Of a stretch of 64,000 nucleotides of DNA, positions 1-9,074 are shown piece after piece (the stretch's first letter is position 1; every line of letters starts with the position of its first letter). Location: positions 62,001 to 126,000 of the forward strand of contig BPJM01000008.1 of NCBI GenBank assembly GCA_026004615.1, read 5' to 3'. The DNA is from Planctomycetota bacterium (lineage in GTDB: Bacteria > Planctomycetota > J058 > J103). The notes beneath the pieces were generated by a model. It had not been told where the DNA came from, ran no database searches, and saw only the letters and a program-made list of their open reading frames with translations. Position numbers and translations under genes: made by a program.

Positions 1-62
1 GTCCATGGCGCCGCCGCTGCCTCCGTGCGCCGCCGCCCCCGCGCTGGCCTGTCGGCGCCCGC

Positions 63-767
63 TCACCAGGGGATCTCCGAGCCGTCGTAGGCGAAGAAGC
101 GCCCGCTCTGCTCCGGCCCCAGAGCGGCGATGACCCGGCGCATGCCGGCGATGCTCTCCCGCGGGGCGAGCGGTGCGCCCTGTCCGCCCATGTCCGTCCT
201 GACCCAGCCCGGGTGCAGCACCACGCAGGTGATCCCGCGCGGCGCGAGGTCGAGCGCCATGCTGCGCGTCACCATGTTGAGCGCCGCCTTGGAGGCGCGA
301 TAGGTGTAGAACCCCCCGCTGGTGTTGTCCGCGATGCTGCCCATGCGGCTGGTGATGTTGACGATCAGCCGGCGCTCGCTCCGGGCCACGTGCTCGACGA
401 ACGCCTCCGCCATCTTGAGCGGGGCCATCGCATTGATCCGGAAGGAGTCGGCGAAGGCCTCGTAGTCCGTGGTGCCGAAGCCGCCGAAGTCACGGTCGCG
501 CAGCACCCCGGCGTTGTTGAGCAACAGGTCGATCGGCTCGCCGCGGAGCGCTTCGGCCAGCGCCTCGATGCGCCCGAAGTCGGCGACATCGAGCCCATGC
601 ACCAGCAGCCGCTCGGGGCCCGCCTGCTGCGCCAGCGCCGCCAGCTCGGCCGCCGCCTCCGGCCGCCGGCAGCAGGCGTGGATGCGCCAGCCGCCCTCCT
701 CCAGGTACTGCCGCACGAACTCCAGCCCCAGCCCGCGGTTCGCACCCGTGAGCAGCAGCACCGGCAT
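63..767 (-). CDS. SDR-family NAD(P)-dependent oxidoreductase
   Basis: Predicted cytosolic oxidoreductase of the classical short-chain dehydrogenase/reductase family, 234 residues; the substrate is not known. The cofactor loop TGANRGLG is at residues 7-14, NNAG at 84-87, and the catalytic set is Ser140, Tyr156 and Lys160 (YRASK). Length and motif order are those of ordinary classical SDRs. I chose the ATG at 765-767 because an AAGGAGGAGG ribosome site lies just upstream and the Rossmann strand begins at residue 3; longer in-frame starts only add an Arg-rich low-complexity stretch. It reads in the same direction as the giant lipoprotein gene upstream (912-8728), about 145 bases away, but nothing links their functions. 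The family call is secure, the reaction is open. Confidence 0.9.
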   Translation of the reverse strand: MPVLLLTGANRGLGLEFVRQYLEEGGWRIHACCRRPEAAAELAALAQQAGPERLLVHGLDVADFGRIEALAEALRGEPIDLLLNNAGVLRDRDFGGFGTTDYEAFADSFRINAMAPLKMAEAFVEHVARSERRLIVNITSRMGSIADNTSGGFYTYRASKAALNMVTRSMALDLAPRGITCVVLHPGWVRTDMGGQGAPLAPRESIAGMRRVIAALGPEQSGRFFAYDGSEIPW

Positions 768-911
768 GTCCGCCCTCCTCCTTGCCCGAGCCCGTTCGTG
801 GGAGAGGACGCGCCCAGGATAGCAGGCACGGCCGGCGGCCGGCAAACGCGCGGCCGCGCGGCCCGGCGCCCCGTGCTCCCCCTGGCGATCCGGCGGCAGG
901 TGCACAGGCCG

Positions 912-1979
912 CTAGGGCGGCGGCAAGGCGCCGCCGCCGCCACCGCCACCGCCACCGCCACCGCCACCACCACCGCCGCCGGTGGAGGGGCTCACCAGGA
1001 AGCGCCCGCCCGTGACGCTGCGCCCGCTCTGGGCCAGCCGCACCGCGTGCCAGCGCGCGGCGTCGAAGTCGAACGAGCCCGCAGGCAGCCGGTTCAGCTC
1101 GACCGCCCAGTCGACCGGCCCCGGCCCTGGACCGGGCCCGCCTCCGCCCCCTCCGGCCGCGCCCGCCCCCAGCCCCAGCCCCCGCTCGGCGAAGGCGGGG
1201 GGCAGCTCGGGCAGGGCGAGCTCGATGGCGGCGCCGGGCTCGTCGCCCGCCGGCACCGCGAGCTGCCACGCCACGTGCTCCACCCCGAAGAAGCCCAAAC
1301 CGCCGGCGACGGGCACCTGGCGGGTGAAGCGCAGCTCCACCTCGTAGTAGCCCGCTGCCGGATCCCCGAGCGGGTCCGTCCAGCGCAGCACCGCGGTCGG
1401 GCTCACGGTCTGGTCCTCCGCGGGCGCGAGCAGCACCGGAACCGGGGGCAGATCGGCCGCGGTGAAGGCGGTGAAGCTGACCGGGTCGGGATAGGCGGCG
1501 GTGCCCGTGGGGGCGAGCACGGTGAACAGCGCGCTGGTGTACGGCCCCGCCGGCAGGTCCTCCGGATCGCCGAGCAGCCCATCCGGGCGCCGGCACCGCA
1601 CCAGGAGCTCCACGCGCAGCGCCCGCGGCGGCTGCGCGAAGACCTCCTCGACGCGCGCCAGCGAGGCCGGCACCTTCATCGCGAACGCCTGCGCGAAGCC
1701 CTGGCCCAGCTCGAGCCCGAGCGTGAGCCCGTGCGCCGGATCGAGCGGCGCGGGCGGCAGCGCCAGCAGCCGCACCTCGACCGGGAACTCCAGCGGATCG
1801 AGCGGGCAGTCCGCCTCCGGCGGCAGCTCGAAGCTGCCGCCGATCAGGACCAGCTCCGCGGGCCCGCCCGCGAAGACCAGGTCTGCGGCGGTGCCGTCGG
1901 GCAGCTCCGGCTCCAGAAAGCGGGTGGAACGCTGGGGGAGCGTCGCATGGAAAAAGGGCGGCATCGGGAGCGGGGGCAC
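912..1979 (-). CDS. FG-GAP/IPT lipoprotein, C-terminal segment
   Basis: Last segment of the giant lipoprotein, joined at base 1980 to the preceding frame. It encodes about 350 residues of beta-rich sequence, including a segment YYEVELRFTRQVP, an Ala-Gly/Pro linker and a terminal run of 17 glycines ending GALPPP before the TAG. The first codon is a GTG that has no convincing ribosome site, so I treat it as internal. The C-terminus has no sorting motif that I recognise. Confidence 0.6.
   Translation of the reverse strand: MPPLPMPPFFHATLPQRSTRFLEPELPDGTAADLVFAGGPAELVLIGGSFELPPEADCPLDPLEFPVEVRLLALPPAPLDPAHGLTLGLELGQGFAQAFAMKVPASLARVEEVFAQPPRALRVELLVRCRRPDGLLGDPEDLPAGPYTSALFTVLAPTGTAAYPDPVSFTAFTAADLPPVPVLLAPAEDQTVSPTAVLRWTDPLGDPAAGYYEVELRFTRQVPVAGGLGFFGVEHVAWQLAVPAGDEPGAAIELALPELPPAFAERGLGLGAGAAGGGGGGPGPGPGPVDWAVELNRLPAGSFDFDAARWHAVRLAQSGRSVTGGRFLVSPSTGGGGGGGGGGGGGGGGGALPPP
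925..981. repeat. GGC/GGT triplet run encoding poly-Gly
   Basis: A run of imperfect ccgcca/ccgccg hexamers, read on the minus strand as GGN codons. It encodes the near C-terminal poly-glycine tail of the giant lipoprotein. Such triplet runs are prone to slippage. Confidence 0.85.
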
Positions 1980-3493
1980 CGATCGCGATCCCGAGCGCTG
2001 CCTCGGCCACGCTCGCGCAGGCGCCTGCGGACGGATCGAACAGCAGGGCCGAGAGCGGCAGACGGCTCGGCGCGCGCGGGCGCAGGCCCTCCAGCCGCTC
2101 GAGCCCCGGCAGCTCGAGCGGATCGAACCGCGGCAGCGGGCGGTGCAGCCCGGCGGCGCCCGCCCCGCTGAACACCGCGAACGCCCCGCCCGCCAGCTCG
2201 GGACCGGCGGGCGCGATCGCCAGCCGCACGAACTGCTGCGCGCGGTCGGCCCGCACGATCGTGGACTCGGTGAACGGATCGGGAGGGGGAGCTGGATCGC
2301 GCAGCAGCACCACGTCGTGCGCGGCGGGCGCGCGAGCGGATCACGCTCCGGAGCGCGAAGCCCTGCGCGCCGACGTGCAGGTCGTACGGCGCGGCGGGGA
2401 GCGCGGTCACGGTCCTGCCGTCGGGCCCGGTGCTCGCCGTCAGCGTGCTGCCCGCCGGCCCGGCCACGAGGAACAAGAGCGCGCCCTCCAGCGGCAGCCC
2501 GCTCGCCCCGTCGTACACGCGCACCTCGACGGTGCCGCCGCCATCGCCGAGCGGCCCGCCGGCGGTGCCGCCGCCATCGAGCGCGCCCGGCGCTCCGACC
2601 GAGGCGCTGAGCGGCAGCGCGAGCACGCCCTGCACCGGGTCGCTGGTCAGCAGCTCGAGCTCGGTGGCGAACGCGGTGGGCGCCGCCGGCGCCGCGGGGG
2701 CGGTGTAGCGCACGCGCAGCCGCAGCCCCTGGCCGGGCTCGAGCACCGCCGGCTCCGAGGGGCTCGGCAGCGCCGGCGCTCCGAGCGGCTCGATCGCGAA
2801 CGGGCCGCCCGCCGCGGCCAGCAGTCCCGGGTCCGCCAGCGCCACTCCGCTCACCACCAGCGGCTCGGTGGCCGGCTGCACGTTGCGCACCACGAGCTCC
2901 AGCGGCGGCGCCTCGCCGCCCCCGGGCGGCCCCGGGCCGAAGGACAGCGAGCCCGGCACCGCACGCGCCACCGGGCCCAGGCCGAAGCCCGACAGCGCCA
3001 CCACCTCCAGCGGCCGCTCGGGATCGTCGCTCAGGATCACCAGCGGCGGCTCGCCGCCGAACGGGTCGAACAGCGACAGCGCGTGCAGGCCCGCCAGCGG
3101 CGGGCGGAAGCCGACCTCGACCTCGATCGACTCTCCGGGTGCGAGCACGACCGGCTGGGAGGGGTCCACCACGGTGTCGACCGAGAAGCCGCCCGCGCTG
3201 GCGGCCGGCCCCGGTCCCGGTCCCGGTCCGGGTCCCGGCCCCGGCCCCGGCCCCGGCCCCGGTCCGGGTCCGGGTCCCGGCCCCGGTCCCGGTCCCGGCG
3301 GCAGGCAGCCGCCTGCCGGCTCGCCGAAGCCGAGCGTGCAGATCGTCAGCGGAGCACTGCCGCCATTGCGCACGGTGAGCACCGCCGGCGGGGCGTCCTG
3401 CAGCACCGGCACGCCGCCGAAGTCGATCGCGGGCGGCTCCAGCACCAGCACCGGCCGGGGAAGCACGGCGCTGCCGCCCACGGGCACCAGCAC
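1844..3493 (-). CDS. FG-GAP/IPT lipoprotein, third segment (Gly-Pro linker)
   Basis: Third readable segment, in true frame from about 3535 to 2328. It has an ASH-like Ig domain (AIDFGGVPVLQDAPPAV), a run of about 15 Gly-Pro dipeptides, a second ASH-like Ig domain, and a carboxypeptidase-regulatory-like fold (YDGASGLPLEGALLFLV). The product then shifts frame near 2328. A short fourth piece (2335-1980) continues the same protein in another frame and joins the last segment at 1980. It has no start of its own. Confidence 0.6.
   Translation of the reverse strand: MLVPVGGSAVLPRPVLVLEPPAIDFGGVPVLQDAPPAVLTVRNGGSAPLTICTLGFGEPAGGCLPPGPGPGPGPGPGPGPGPGPGPGPGPGPGPGPAASAGGFSVDTVVDPSQPVVLAPGESIEVEVGFRPPLAGLHALSLFDPFGGEPPLVILSDDPERPLEVVALSGFGLGPVARAVPGSLSFGPGPPGGGEAPPLELVVRNVQPATEPLVVSGVALADPGLLAAAGGPFAIEPLGAPALPSPSEPAVLEPGQGLRLRVRYTAPAAPAAPTAFATELELLTSDPVQGVLALPLSASVGAPGALDGGGTAGGPLGDGGGTVEVRVYDGASGLPLEGALLFLVAGPAGSTLTASTGPDGRTVTALPAAPYDLHVGAQGFALRSVIRSRARRARRGAAARSSSPSRSVHRVHDRAGRPRAAVRAAGDRARRSRAGGRGVRGVQRGGRRRAAPPAAAVRSARAAGARAAGGPAPARAEPSAALGPAVRSVRRRLRERGRGSARDRDRCPRSRCRPFSMRRSPSVPPAFWSRSCPTAPPQTWSSRAGPRSWS
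3205..3299. repeat. hexamer array encoding (Gly-Pro)n linker
   Basis: About 15 tandem ggtccc/ggcccc/ggtccg hexamers inside the giant lipoprotein gene, encoding alternating Gly and Pro. A shorter array of the same type sits at about 6427-6450. The units vary at the third base, so selection seems to keep the peptide and not the DNA. Confidence 0.9.
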
Positions 3494-4863
3494 CGTACGG
3501 CCCTCGTCGTCGTCATCGGTGTCGATCCGGAGCGCCCGCCGCGATGGTGGCGGGCGCGGTGGGGGTGAAGACGACCTCGAGCAGGAGCGCGTCGCCGGGC
3601 GCCAGCACCACCGGCAGCGGCTGCGCGGGGCTGGAGCGCGAGCAGCTCCGCGCCCGTGCCCTCCAGCTCCAGCCCCACGATCGCCAGCAGCCCGTCGGGC
3701 GCCGGGGCCGAGGCCGGATCGTTGCGCAGCACCAGCGTGCGGCGCTCTTCGGCGCCCGGCACGAGCGGGACCTCGCCGAAGTCGATCTCCGGCGCCGGCT
3801 CGAGCAGCAGCTCGCGCCGGCCGCGGATGTAGGAGAAGCCGCCCTCGAGCACCGCGCGCTGGCCGTCCGGGTTGGTCACGGTCAGGCGCTGCGGGCCCGG
3901 CACCCCGGGCGGGCTCACGAAGACCACGCTGGTGCCGTCCGGCGCCACCTCGACGGCGGGAAGCGGGTCTCGAGCCCGAGCTCCACGCGCGCGCCGGGCA
4001 GAAGCCCCGTGCCCGCGAGCGTCACCTCGGTGCCGCCGCTGGATGGCCCGCGCGCCGGGGTCGCGGCGAACAGCACCGGCGGGGCGGCGAGCGCATCGGG
4101 GGGCAGCCGCGTCCTCGAGCACCGCGATCCGCCCGGGGAACGCCGCCCGCGCCTCGGCGGAAAAGCGCGCCGCGAGCGTGGCGAGCGAGGTATCCAGCCC
4201 GGAGCCGTCGCTCGCGTTCAGCTCCTGGTCGTCGGCGAGGTCGGCCGCCAGCGCGGCGAGCAGAGCCGGCAGCGAGACGCCCTCGGCGGCGGCGTGGCGC
4301 GCCAGCGCCGCCAGCAGCTCCCCGTACCACAGCCGCTCGCCGCCGGGCCCACTCGGGTCGATCGCCGCTGCGGCCGGCTCGCCGGGGGCGACCGGCGGGC
4401 GGCGCGCCGCTTGCAGCGCCCCGCCGCCCAGCAGCGCCCCGACCGCGCGCGCGGTGTTGCCCGCCGAGGCGTCCGGCGGCAGGCTCGCGTGGACCGAGGC
4501 CGCCAGCGCCCCGAGCGGGGTGACGGCGATGCCGGCCAGCAGGCCCCGCTCGACATCCTCCTCGGTGAGCTCGAGCAGCGCCGCCATGAGCTGCGCATCC
4601 GCAGCCACCGGCTCGCCCGCGATCGGATCGCGCGCCTGCCCGCCGGCGGCGTGCACCAGCAGCGCAGTGCCCGGGGCGAGCCGCTCGATCCGCATCGAGA
4701 ACGCGCCGCCGCGACCGGTGGTGGCGCGGCCGAGCAGCCGCCCCGCCCCGCCGCTCCCCGGCTCCACGAGCCGCGCCTCGAGCGCCACCCCCTCGGCCGG
4801 CTCGACCAGGAACGCGCGCCCGCTCAGCTCCAGGCTCGCACCGCGCCCGCGGTTGAGCCGCAC
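3346..4863 (-). CDS. FG-GAP/IPT lipoprotein, second segment
   Basis: Continuation of the giant lipoprotein after the C-run frameshift at 4863-4868. The true frame is used from 4863 to about 4103 and again from about 3960 to 3630. Between 4100 and 3960 the correct reading lies in another frame, which encodes the first half of an IPT/TIG domain (GGTEVTLAGTGLLPGARVEL). The second half of that domain (FVSPPGVPGPQRLTVTNPDG) returns in this frame. An Ig-like stretch with IDFGEVPLVPG follows, typical of HYDIN/ASH-type repeats. There is no independent start or ribosome site, so this is a fragment, not a gene. Confidence 0.65.
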   Translation of the reverse strand: MRLNRGRGASLELSGRAFLVEPAEGVALEARLVEPGSGGAGRLLGRATTGRGGAFSMRIERLAPGTALLVHAAGGQARDPIAGEPVAADAQLMAALLELTEEDVERGLLAGIAVTPLGALAASVHASLPPDASAGNTARAVGALLGGGALQAARRPPVAPGEPAAAAIDPSGPGGERLWYGELLAALARHAAAEGVSLPALLAALAADLADDQELNASDGSGLDTSLATLAARFSAEARAAFPGRIAVLEDAAAPRCARRPAGAVRRDPGARAIQRRHRGDARGHGASARRARGARARDPLPAVEVAPDGTSVVFVSPPGVPGPQRLTVTNPDGQRAVLEGGFSYIRGRRELLLEPAPEIDFGEVPLVPGAEERRTLVLRNDPASAPAPDGLLAIVGLELEGTGAELLALQPRAAAAGGAGARRRAPARGRLHPHRARHHRGGRSGSTPMTTTRAVRCWCPWAAAPCFPGRCWCWSRPRSTSAACRCCRTPRRRCSPCAMAAVLR

Positions 4864-7800
4864 CCCCCATCGCGCCCTCGGCCTGGGTGAGGATGTCCGG
4901 CGCGCCGTCGCCCGTCAGCTCCAGCACCAGCGGCGGCTGGTCCCCATTGCCGAGGTCCGACGGCGTATCGAACCGCTCGCTCCGCGCGAAGGTGCGGGGC
5001 GCGGTCTGCAGCAGCACCTGGAGCTGCTGCGGCGAGGAGGTGCCGAAGCCGGCGTCGCCGACCACGAGATCGAGCTGCCCATCGCCGTCCACGTCGGCGG
5101 CATCGGCGCGCGGCGCGCCAGGAACCGCCAGGCCGTGCGGCACCGAGCTCTGCTCGAAGCTGCGCGCGGGCCCGCCGTAGAACACCGCGACCGCCTCGGC
5201 CAGCCCCAGGCCCAGCCGGCCCAGCACCAGGTCGGGCCAGCCGTCGCCGTCCAGATCGCGCACCGCGGGCCGTTCGTCGAACAGGTTGGCGTCGGCGTCG
5301 AGCGTTCTCAGCTCGAAGCCGCTTGCCGGCTGGCGAAACGCGACCGCGAGCGCACCCGGGGGCAGCGCGCCGCCGGCGCCGATCGCGATCAGATCGAGCC
5401 GGCCGTCCAGGTCCAGGTCGGCGGCGCCGACCGGCACCACCTCCTCGAGGCCGCCCACCGGGACCGGGGCGGCGAAACCGCCCGTGCCGTCGCCGAGCGC
5501 GACCTGGAGCCCGGGCGGCGAGGAGGCGAGGCCGCCCGTGTAGAGCAGGTCGGTCTGGCCGTCGCCGTCCCAGTCCGCCGCCAGCACCAGTAACGAGCCG
5601 AAGCCGAGGCCGGGCGGCAGCGGCAGGGCCCGCGGCTCGGCGAACGTGCCGTCGGGCCGCTGGATGGACAACAGCAGGCGGGCCTCGAAGGGAGAGGAGA
5701 ACGCATCGATGCCCAGCAGATCGTGCCGGCCATCCCCGCTGAGGTCGGCGGCGAGCAGCGGCAGGCCGACCGAGACGCCGAGCGGGCCCTCGCGGAAACC
5801 GCCGCCGGGGGTGCCGCGGAAGAGCACCGGCGCCGCGCCGCTGAAGGCGCTGATCAGGACGTCCAGGCGCCCATCCCCGTCCAGATCGCCGGTCAGCGCC
5901 TGCGGTGCCGTGGTGCTCACCGGCAGCGCCGCCGGGGCGCCGAAGCGCGGCGGCCGCAGCGCCAGCCGGCTGCCGCCGAACTGCCCGAGCGCGAGGTCGA
6001 GCGTGCCGTTGCCGTCCAGGTCGCCCGCCGCCAGGTTGAAGGTCGGACCGACGGGCCCGGTCGCATCGACGGCCTCGAGCGTGCCCTCCGGCGTCTGCGC
6101 GAACAGCACCAGCGGGCCGCGGTTCACGTCCTGCGCCACGACATCCGTACGCCCGTCCCCGGTGAAGTCCCCGAGCGCCATGTCGCCGAGATCGCCGCCG
6201 AGGAAGGCCGGTCCGGGCGGGGCCGTGAAGGCAGGCGGCGCGAAGCCGCCGCCGGGCAGCCGCGCGTACACGAGCAGCCCCCGTAGGCCGAGCACCGCGA
6301 CGTCCGCCAGCCCATCGCCCGTCAGATCGGCGACCGCCACGTCCACCGGCTCGCCGAGCTCGGGCGGCGGCGCGCCGCCGCCCGGTCCACCGCCCGGCGC
6401 CCCGGGGCCGGTGCCTCCGCCCGGTGCGGGTCCCGGTCCCGGTCCCGGCGCCCCGGAGGGCAGCTCCAGCGTCGCGGCGAGCACCAGCCCGCCGCCGCCA
6501 TCGGCCTGGAAGATGTCGACCGGGCCGTCCACGTATAGGACCACCAGCTCCGGGGCGCCGTCATCCCCCAGCACGTCCGCGGCCGCCAGCGCGCGCGGTG
6601 CGGCGCGGCCCGCCGGCAGCGGGGGGCAGACCTCCGTGAAACCCTGGGCCGCGGCCGGATCCAGCTCGAACAGCGAGACCGCGCTGCCCAGCGGGGTGCG
6701 CACGATGGCGGCCAGATCCGGCGCGGGACCGCCGGCGAGCGGCGCGATCGCCTGCGGCATGCCCAGGCGGGCGAACGAGGCGAGCGGCGGCCCGCTGAGT
6801 CCGGAGGCGCCGGCGGCGAACGCCGACAGCTCGGTGCGCAGCTCGCTGCGCAGGGCGACCGCCTCGAAGTGGGCGCCGAGCACGAGCTGGCGGCTCCCGT
6901 CGCCTCGGAGGTCTCCGAGCAGCGGCGGCAGCCCCAGCGCCGGCAGCGGCTCGCCCAGCGGGCGCAGCACGCCGTCCGGATCCTGCGCGAACAGCTCGGT
7001 GAGCCCCTGCTCGCCGGCGACGCCGCGGCTGCCACCGCCGCCGGTGAACGCGACGCGCGAGACCACCAGGTCGGTCCGGCCGTCGGCGTTCGCATCCGCG
7101 GTCGCGACCAGGTGGAGGGTGCCCGAGGAGGGCGGTCCCGGCCGCAGCGCGAACACCCCGTTCTCGATCGTGAAAGGAAAGCTCTCCGCCGCCACGCCGA
7201 CCTCGCTGTCCACCGGGGTGAGCCGCAGCCGCACGCTCACGTCGCGGCGGCCGAGGTCGGCGAGCGCGTCCCAGAAGATCGCGTGCCCCAGCCCCGCGGG
7301 CCCGCTCGCGCGCGCGGCGCCGGGCGCCGGCGCGAGCTCGAAGGCGATGCGGGTGCCGGGCGCGGGCGCGGCGGGCAGCGGATCGTCCGGGTCGAGCAGA
7401 TAGCTCGAGGTGGCGAAGTCGATCGCCGCGAGCAGCCGCTGCTCGCCGGCCAGCGCGCCATCGAGCACGGTCACGCGCGTGCCCGCTCCCAGGCGCGCGC
7501 CGAGACCCGCCGCGACCGGATCGGGGGTGCGGAGCATGCTCGCGCTCGCACTGACCAGCCGGGCGACGAACAGCTCCGGCGCCTCGGTCGCGATGCGCAG
7601 GGCGCGCCGCCGCTCCGGGTCGCGGTACAGCAGCGCGCGGGCGGCCGGGTCGACGATGTCCGGCGGCAGCGGCGGGAACGGCTCGCCCGCCACCGCGTAC
7701 TGGAGGATGGCCGCGGTGGGATTGCCCTCCTGGTCGATCGGCCGGAAGCCGACCGGCACCACGTGGGTGCGGTCGGGCAACAGCGCCGGCTCGGTGAGCA

Positions 7801-8728
7801 CCGCCACCGGGTTGACGTTGTTGTCGACCACGAACGGGCCCGCGAGCACCTCGGGGCCGGCGGCGAACGGATCGCGCGGCCGCAGCCGCAGGAACACGTT
7901 GACGGCGCGTCGCCGGCCCACCCCGCCCGTGCTGTCGGTGCTCGCCCAGACGAACTCGTGGGCGGTGCCCTCCGGTGCCGCCCGCAGCCCCTCGGTGGTC
8001 CCGGACGTCGCGCGCCGCAGCGGCACGAACGGCCCGTCGCCCTCCTTGAACTCCAGCGTCACGTCGACCGGGTCGTCGCTGGTGTCCGCGAGCGTGAACG
8101 ACAGGATGACCGGGTCGCTGAGCACCGCGGCGAGCGGCCCGAGCGCGAGCGCCGGCGGGTCGTTGCCGGCGACGAAGGGGAAGCTGTGCGCGGGCTCGCC
8201 GCGGCGGCTGCCCTCGATCGCGACCGCGCGCAGCACCACCCGCGCGGCCCCGAGCCCGAGCGCCCCGAGGTCCGCTCCCGCATCCCAGACCAGCAGATGG
8301 GTGGCGCCGCGCGCGGGCGCGGCGAGCCCGCGCGGCGCCACGCTGGTGCGGCCCTCCAGCTCGAGGCCGGCGATCGTACTGGCAGGCCGGAACGCCTCGG
8401 GCGCGGGCAGCGCGGTGCCGCTCGGGGCGAGCGCGAAGGCGAGTTCGACGTCCACCGAGCCGCCGTCGTCGTTGGCGAGCTCGAGCAGCACCGGCACCCG
8501 CTCGGCGTCCCCGCGCGCGGCGAGCTCGGACCGGCTGAGCGGCGCGGCGAAGCTGGCGCTCGGCGCGGCGTCGCTCTCGCGCTTGCGCACGCTCTCGCCG
8601 ACGCCGAGCGCGGCCAGGATCCAGGGGGCGGGACCGCAGCCGGCGAGCACGGCGCCGATCGCGAGACCGAGGGTGAGGACGACGGCCGCGCGGTGGCGGC
8701 GCGGTGGTGCGCAGGCATTCGCGCCCAT
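4022..8728 (-). CDS. FG-GAP repeat lipoprotein, N-terminal open segment
   Basis: The longest uninterrupted part of the giant lipoprotein gene; it is the true frame from the start to about 4866, and the remaining bases to 4022 are out of frame. An AGGAG ribosome site precedes the ATG. The N-terminus has a basic region, a hydrophobic stretch and the lipobox LAGC, so the protein should be lipidated and exported. The second half carries about 13 FG-GAP/VCBS loops such as DLDGDGRLDVLIS and DWDGDGQTDLLYT, which in integrin-like beta-propellers bind calcium. A Pro-Gly linker (bases about 6427-6450) interrupts the propeller region. No catalytic motif was seen. Function is inferred as surface binding. 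Confidence 0.8.
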   Translation of the reverse strand: MGANACAPPRRHRAAVVLTLGLAIGAVLAGCGPAPWILAALGVGESVRKRESDAAPSASFAAPLSRSELAARGDAERVPVLLELANDDGGSVDVELAFALAPSGTALPAPEAFRPASTIAGLELEGRTSVAPRGLAAPARGATHLLVWDAGADLGALGLGAARVVLRAVAIEGSRRGEPAHSFPFVAGNDPPALALGPLAAVLSDPVILSFTLADTSDDPVDVTLEFKEGDGPFVPLRRATSGTTEGLRAAPEGTAHEFVWASTDSTGGVGRRRAVNVFLRLRPRDPFAAGPEVLAGPFVVDNNVNPVAVLTEPALLPDRTHVVPVGFRPIDQEGNPTAAILQYAVAGEPFPPLPPDIVDPAARALLYRDPERRRALRIATEAPELFVARLVSASASMLRTPDPVAAGLGARLGAGTRVTVLDGALAGEQRLLAAIDFATSSYLLDPDDPLPAAPAPGTRIAFELAPAPGAARASGPAGLGHAIFWDALADLGRRDVSVRLRLTPVDSEVGVAAESFPFTIENGVFALRPGPPSSGTLHLVATADANADGRTDLVVSRVAFTGGGGSRGVAGEQGLTELFAQDPDGVLRPLGEPLPALGLPPLLGDLRGDGSRQLVLGAHFEAVALRSELRTELSAFAAGASGLSGPPLASFARLGMPQAIAPLAGGPAPDLAAIVRTPLGSAVSLFELDPAAAQGFTEVCPPLPAGRAAPRALAAADVLGDDGAPELVVLYVDGPVDIFQADGGGGLVLAATLELPSGAPGPGPGPAPGGGTGPGAPGGGPGGGAPPPELGEPVDVAVADLTGDGLADVAVLGLRGLLVYARLPGGGFAPPAFTAPPGPAFLGGDLGDMALGDFTGDGRTDVVAQDVNRGPLVLFAQTPEGTLEAVDATGPVGPTFNLAAGDLDGNGTLDLALGQFGGSRLALRPPRFGAPAALPVSTTAPQALTGDLDGDGRLDVLISAFSGAAPVLFRGTPGGGFREGPLGVSVGLPLLAADLSGDGRHDLLGIDAFSSPFEARLLLSIQRPDGTFAEPRALPLPPGLGFGSLLVLAADWDGDGQTDLLYTGGLASSPPGLQVALGDGTGGFAAPVPVGGLEEVVPVGAADLDLDGRLDLIAIGAGGALPPGALAVAFRQPASGFELRTLDADANLFDERPAVRDLDGDGWPDLVLGRLGLGLAEAVAVFYGGPARSFEQSSVPHGLAVPGAPRADAADVDGDGQLDLVVGDAGFGTSSPQQLQVLLQTAPRTFARSERFDTPSDLGNGDQPPLVLELTGDGAPDILTQAEGAMGGAAQPRARCEPGAERARVPGRAGRGGGARGAARGAGERRGGAAARPRHHRSRRRVLDADRAARPGHCAAGARRRRAGARSDRGRAGGCGCAAHGGAARAHRGGCRAGPAGRHRRHPARGAGGLGPREPAAGRLGGQHRARGRGAAGRRGAASGAPPAGRPRRAGRSGDRPEWARRRAAVVRGAAGGAGAPRRRRGRLAAGSARRAGGRPRRRPGAERERRLRAGYLARHARGALFRRGAGGVPRADRGARGRGCPPMRSPPRRCCSPRPRRAGHPAAAPR

Positions 8729-9074
8729 GGAGCGGTGCTCCTGGTTGCGTTGCGCCGCCCGCGCCCACGCAGCGCTCGGCGCGCGCGCGAGGGCACAACG
8801 GGGCCGGACCGCGCCGGCTCGGAACTCGCCGGCGGCTCGCGGCCCGCCGCGCGGGCGGCCCGCCGTCCGCTCGCAGCCACCCGAACCGTAGCATCGCGCT
8901 CGCGCTGCGTCCAGCCGCGAGGGCCGCTGCTGCCCGGGGCCGCGCTCCGCCGATCCGCATCCAGGCGCGGGTCGCGTGTGGCTCACCGGTGCGGGTAGCG
9001 CGGCGGGCGCGCGGTATCATGGCGGGGCGTGCGGGAACACCCCCGGCAGGGCGCACCGGAGCAGGGGCGAGCGC
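8729..9074. other. divergent intergenic region
   Basis: Between the divergent lipoprotein and DUF374 genes. A TATCAT-like box is present near 9013-9018 for the rightward gene, with no convincing -35 element. I see no RNA gene or repeat. Confidence 0.4.

Larger units (their letters stand above)
912..8728 (-). pseudogene. giant FG-GAP/IPT lipoprotein gene, frameshifted
   Basis: One gene of about 2,600 codons, read on the minus strand from the ATG at 8726-8728 to the TAG at 912-914, with its frame broken seven times. Homology-like continuity fixes the breaks near 4863-4868 (C run), 4098-4103 (G run), 3958-3961, 3627-3630, 3535-3537, 2326-2328 and 1980. Six look like one extra base and one (3960) like a missing base. 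The product starts with a lipoprotein signal ending VLAGC, then a beta-rich N-terminal half, about 13 FG-GAP calcium-loop repeats (D-x-D/T-G-D-G-x-x-D), an IPT/TIG domain, Ig-like domains, a Gly-Pro repeat linker and a poly-Gly tail. It is probably an outer-surface structural or adhesion protein. The breaks are either uncorrected sequencing indels or real decay. The coding quality between breaks favours indels. Confidence 0.75.

Noticed and set aside
213..2171. Long plus-strand frame over the lipoprotein region
   Set aside because: Shadow of the minus-strand coding sequence, with no ribosome site and low-complexity Arg/Pro content.
3205..3299. GP-coding array as CRISPR or satellite
   Set aside because: No spacers; hexamers encode a linker in the frame of the lipoprotein.
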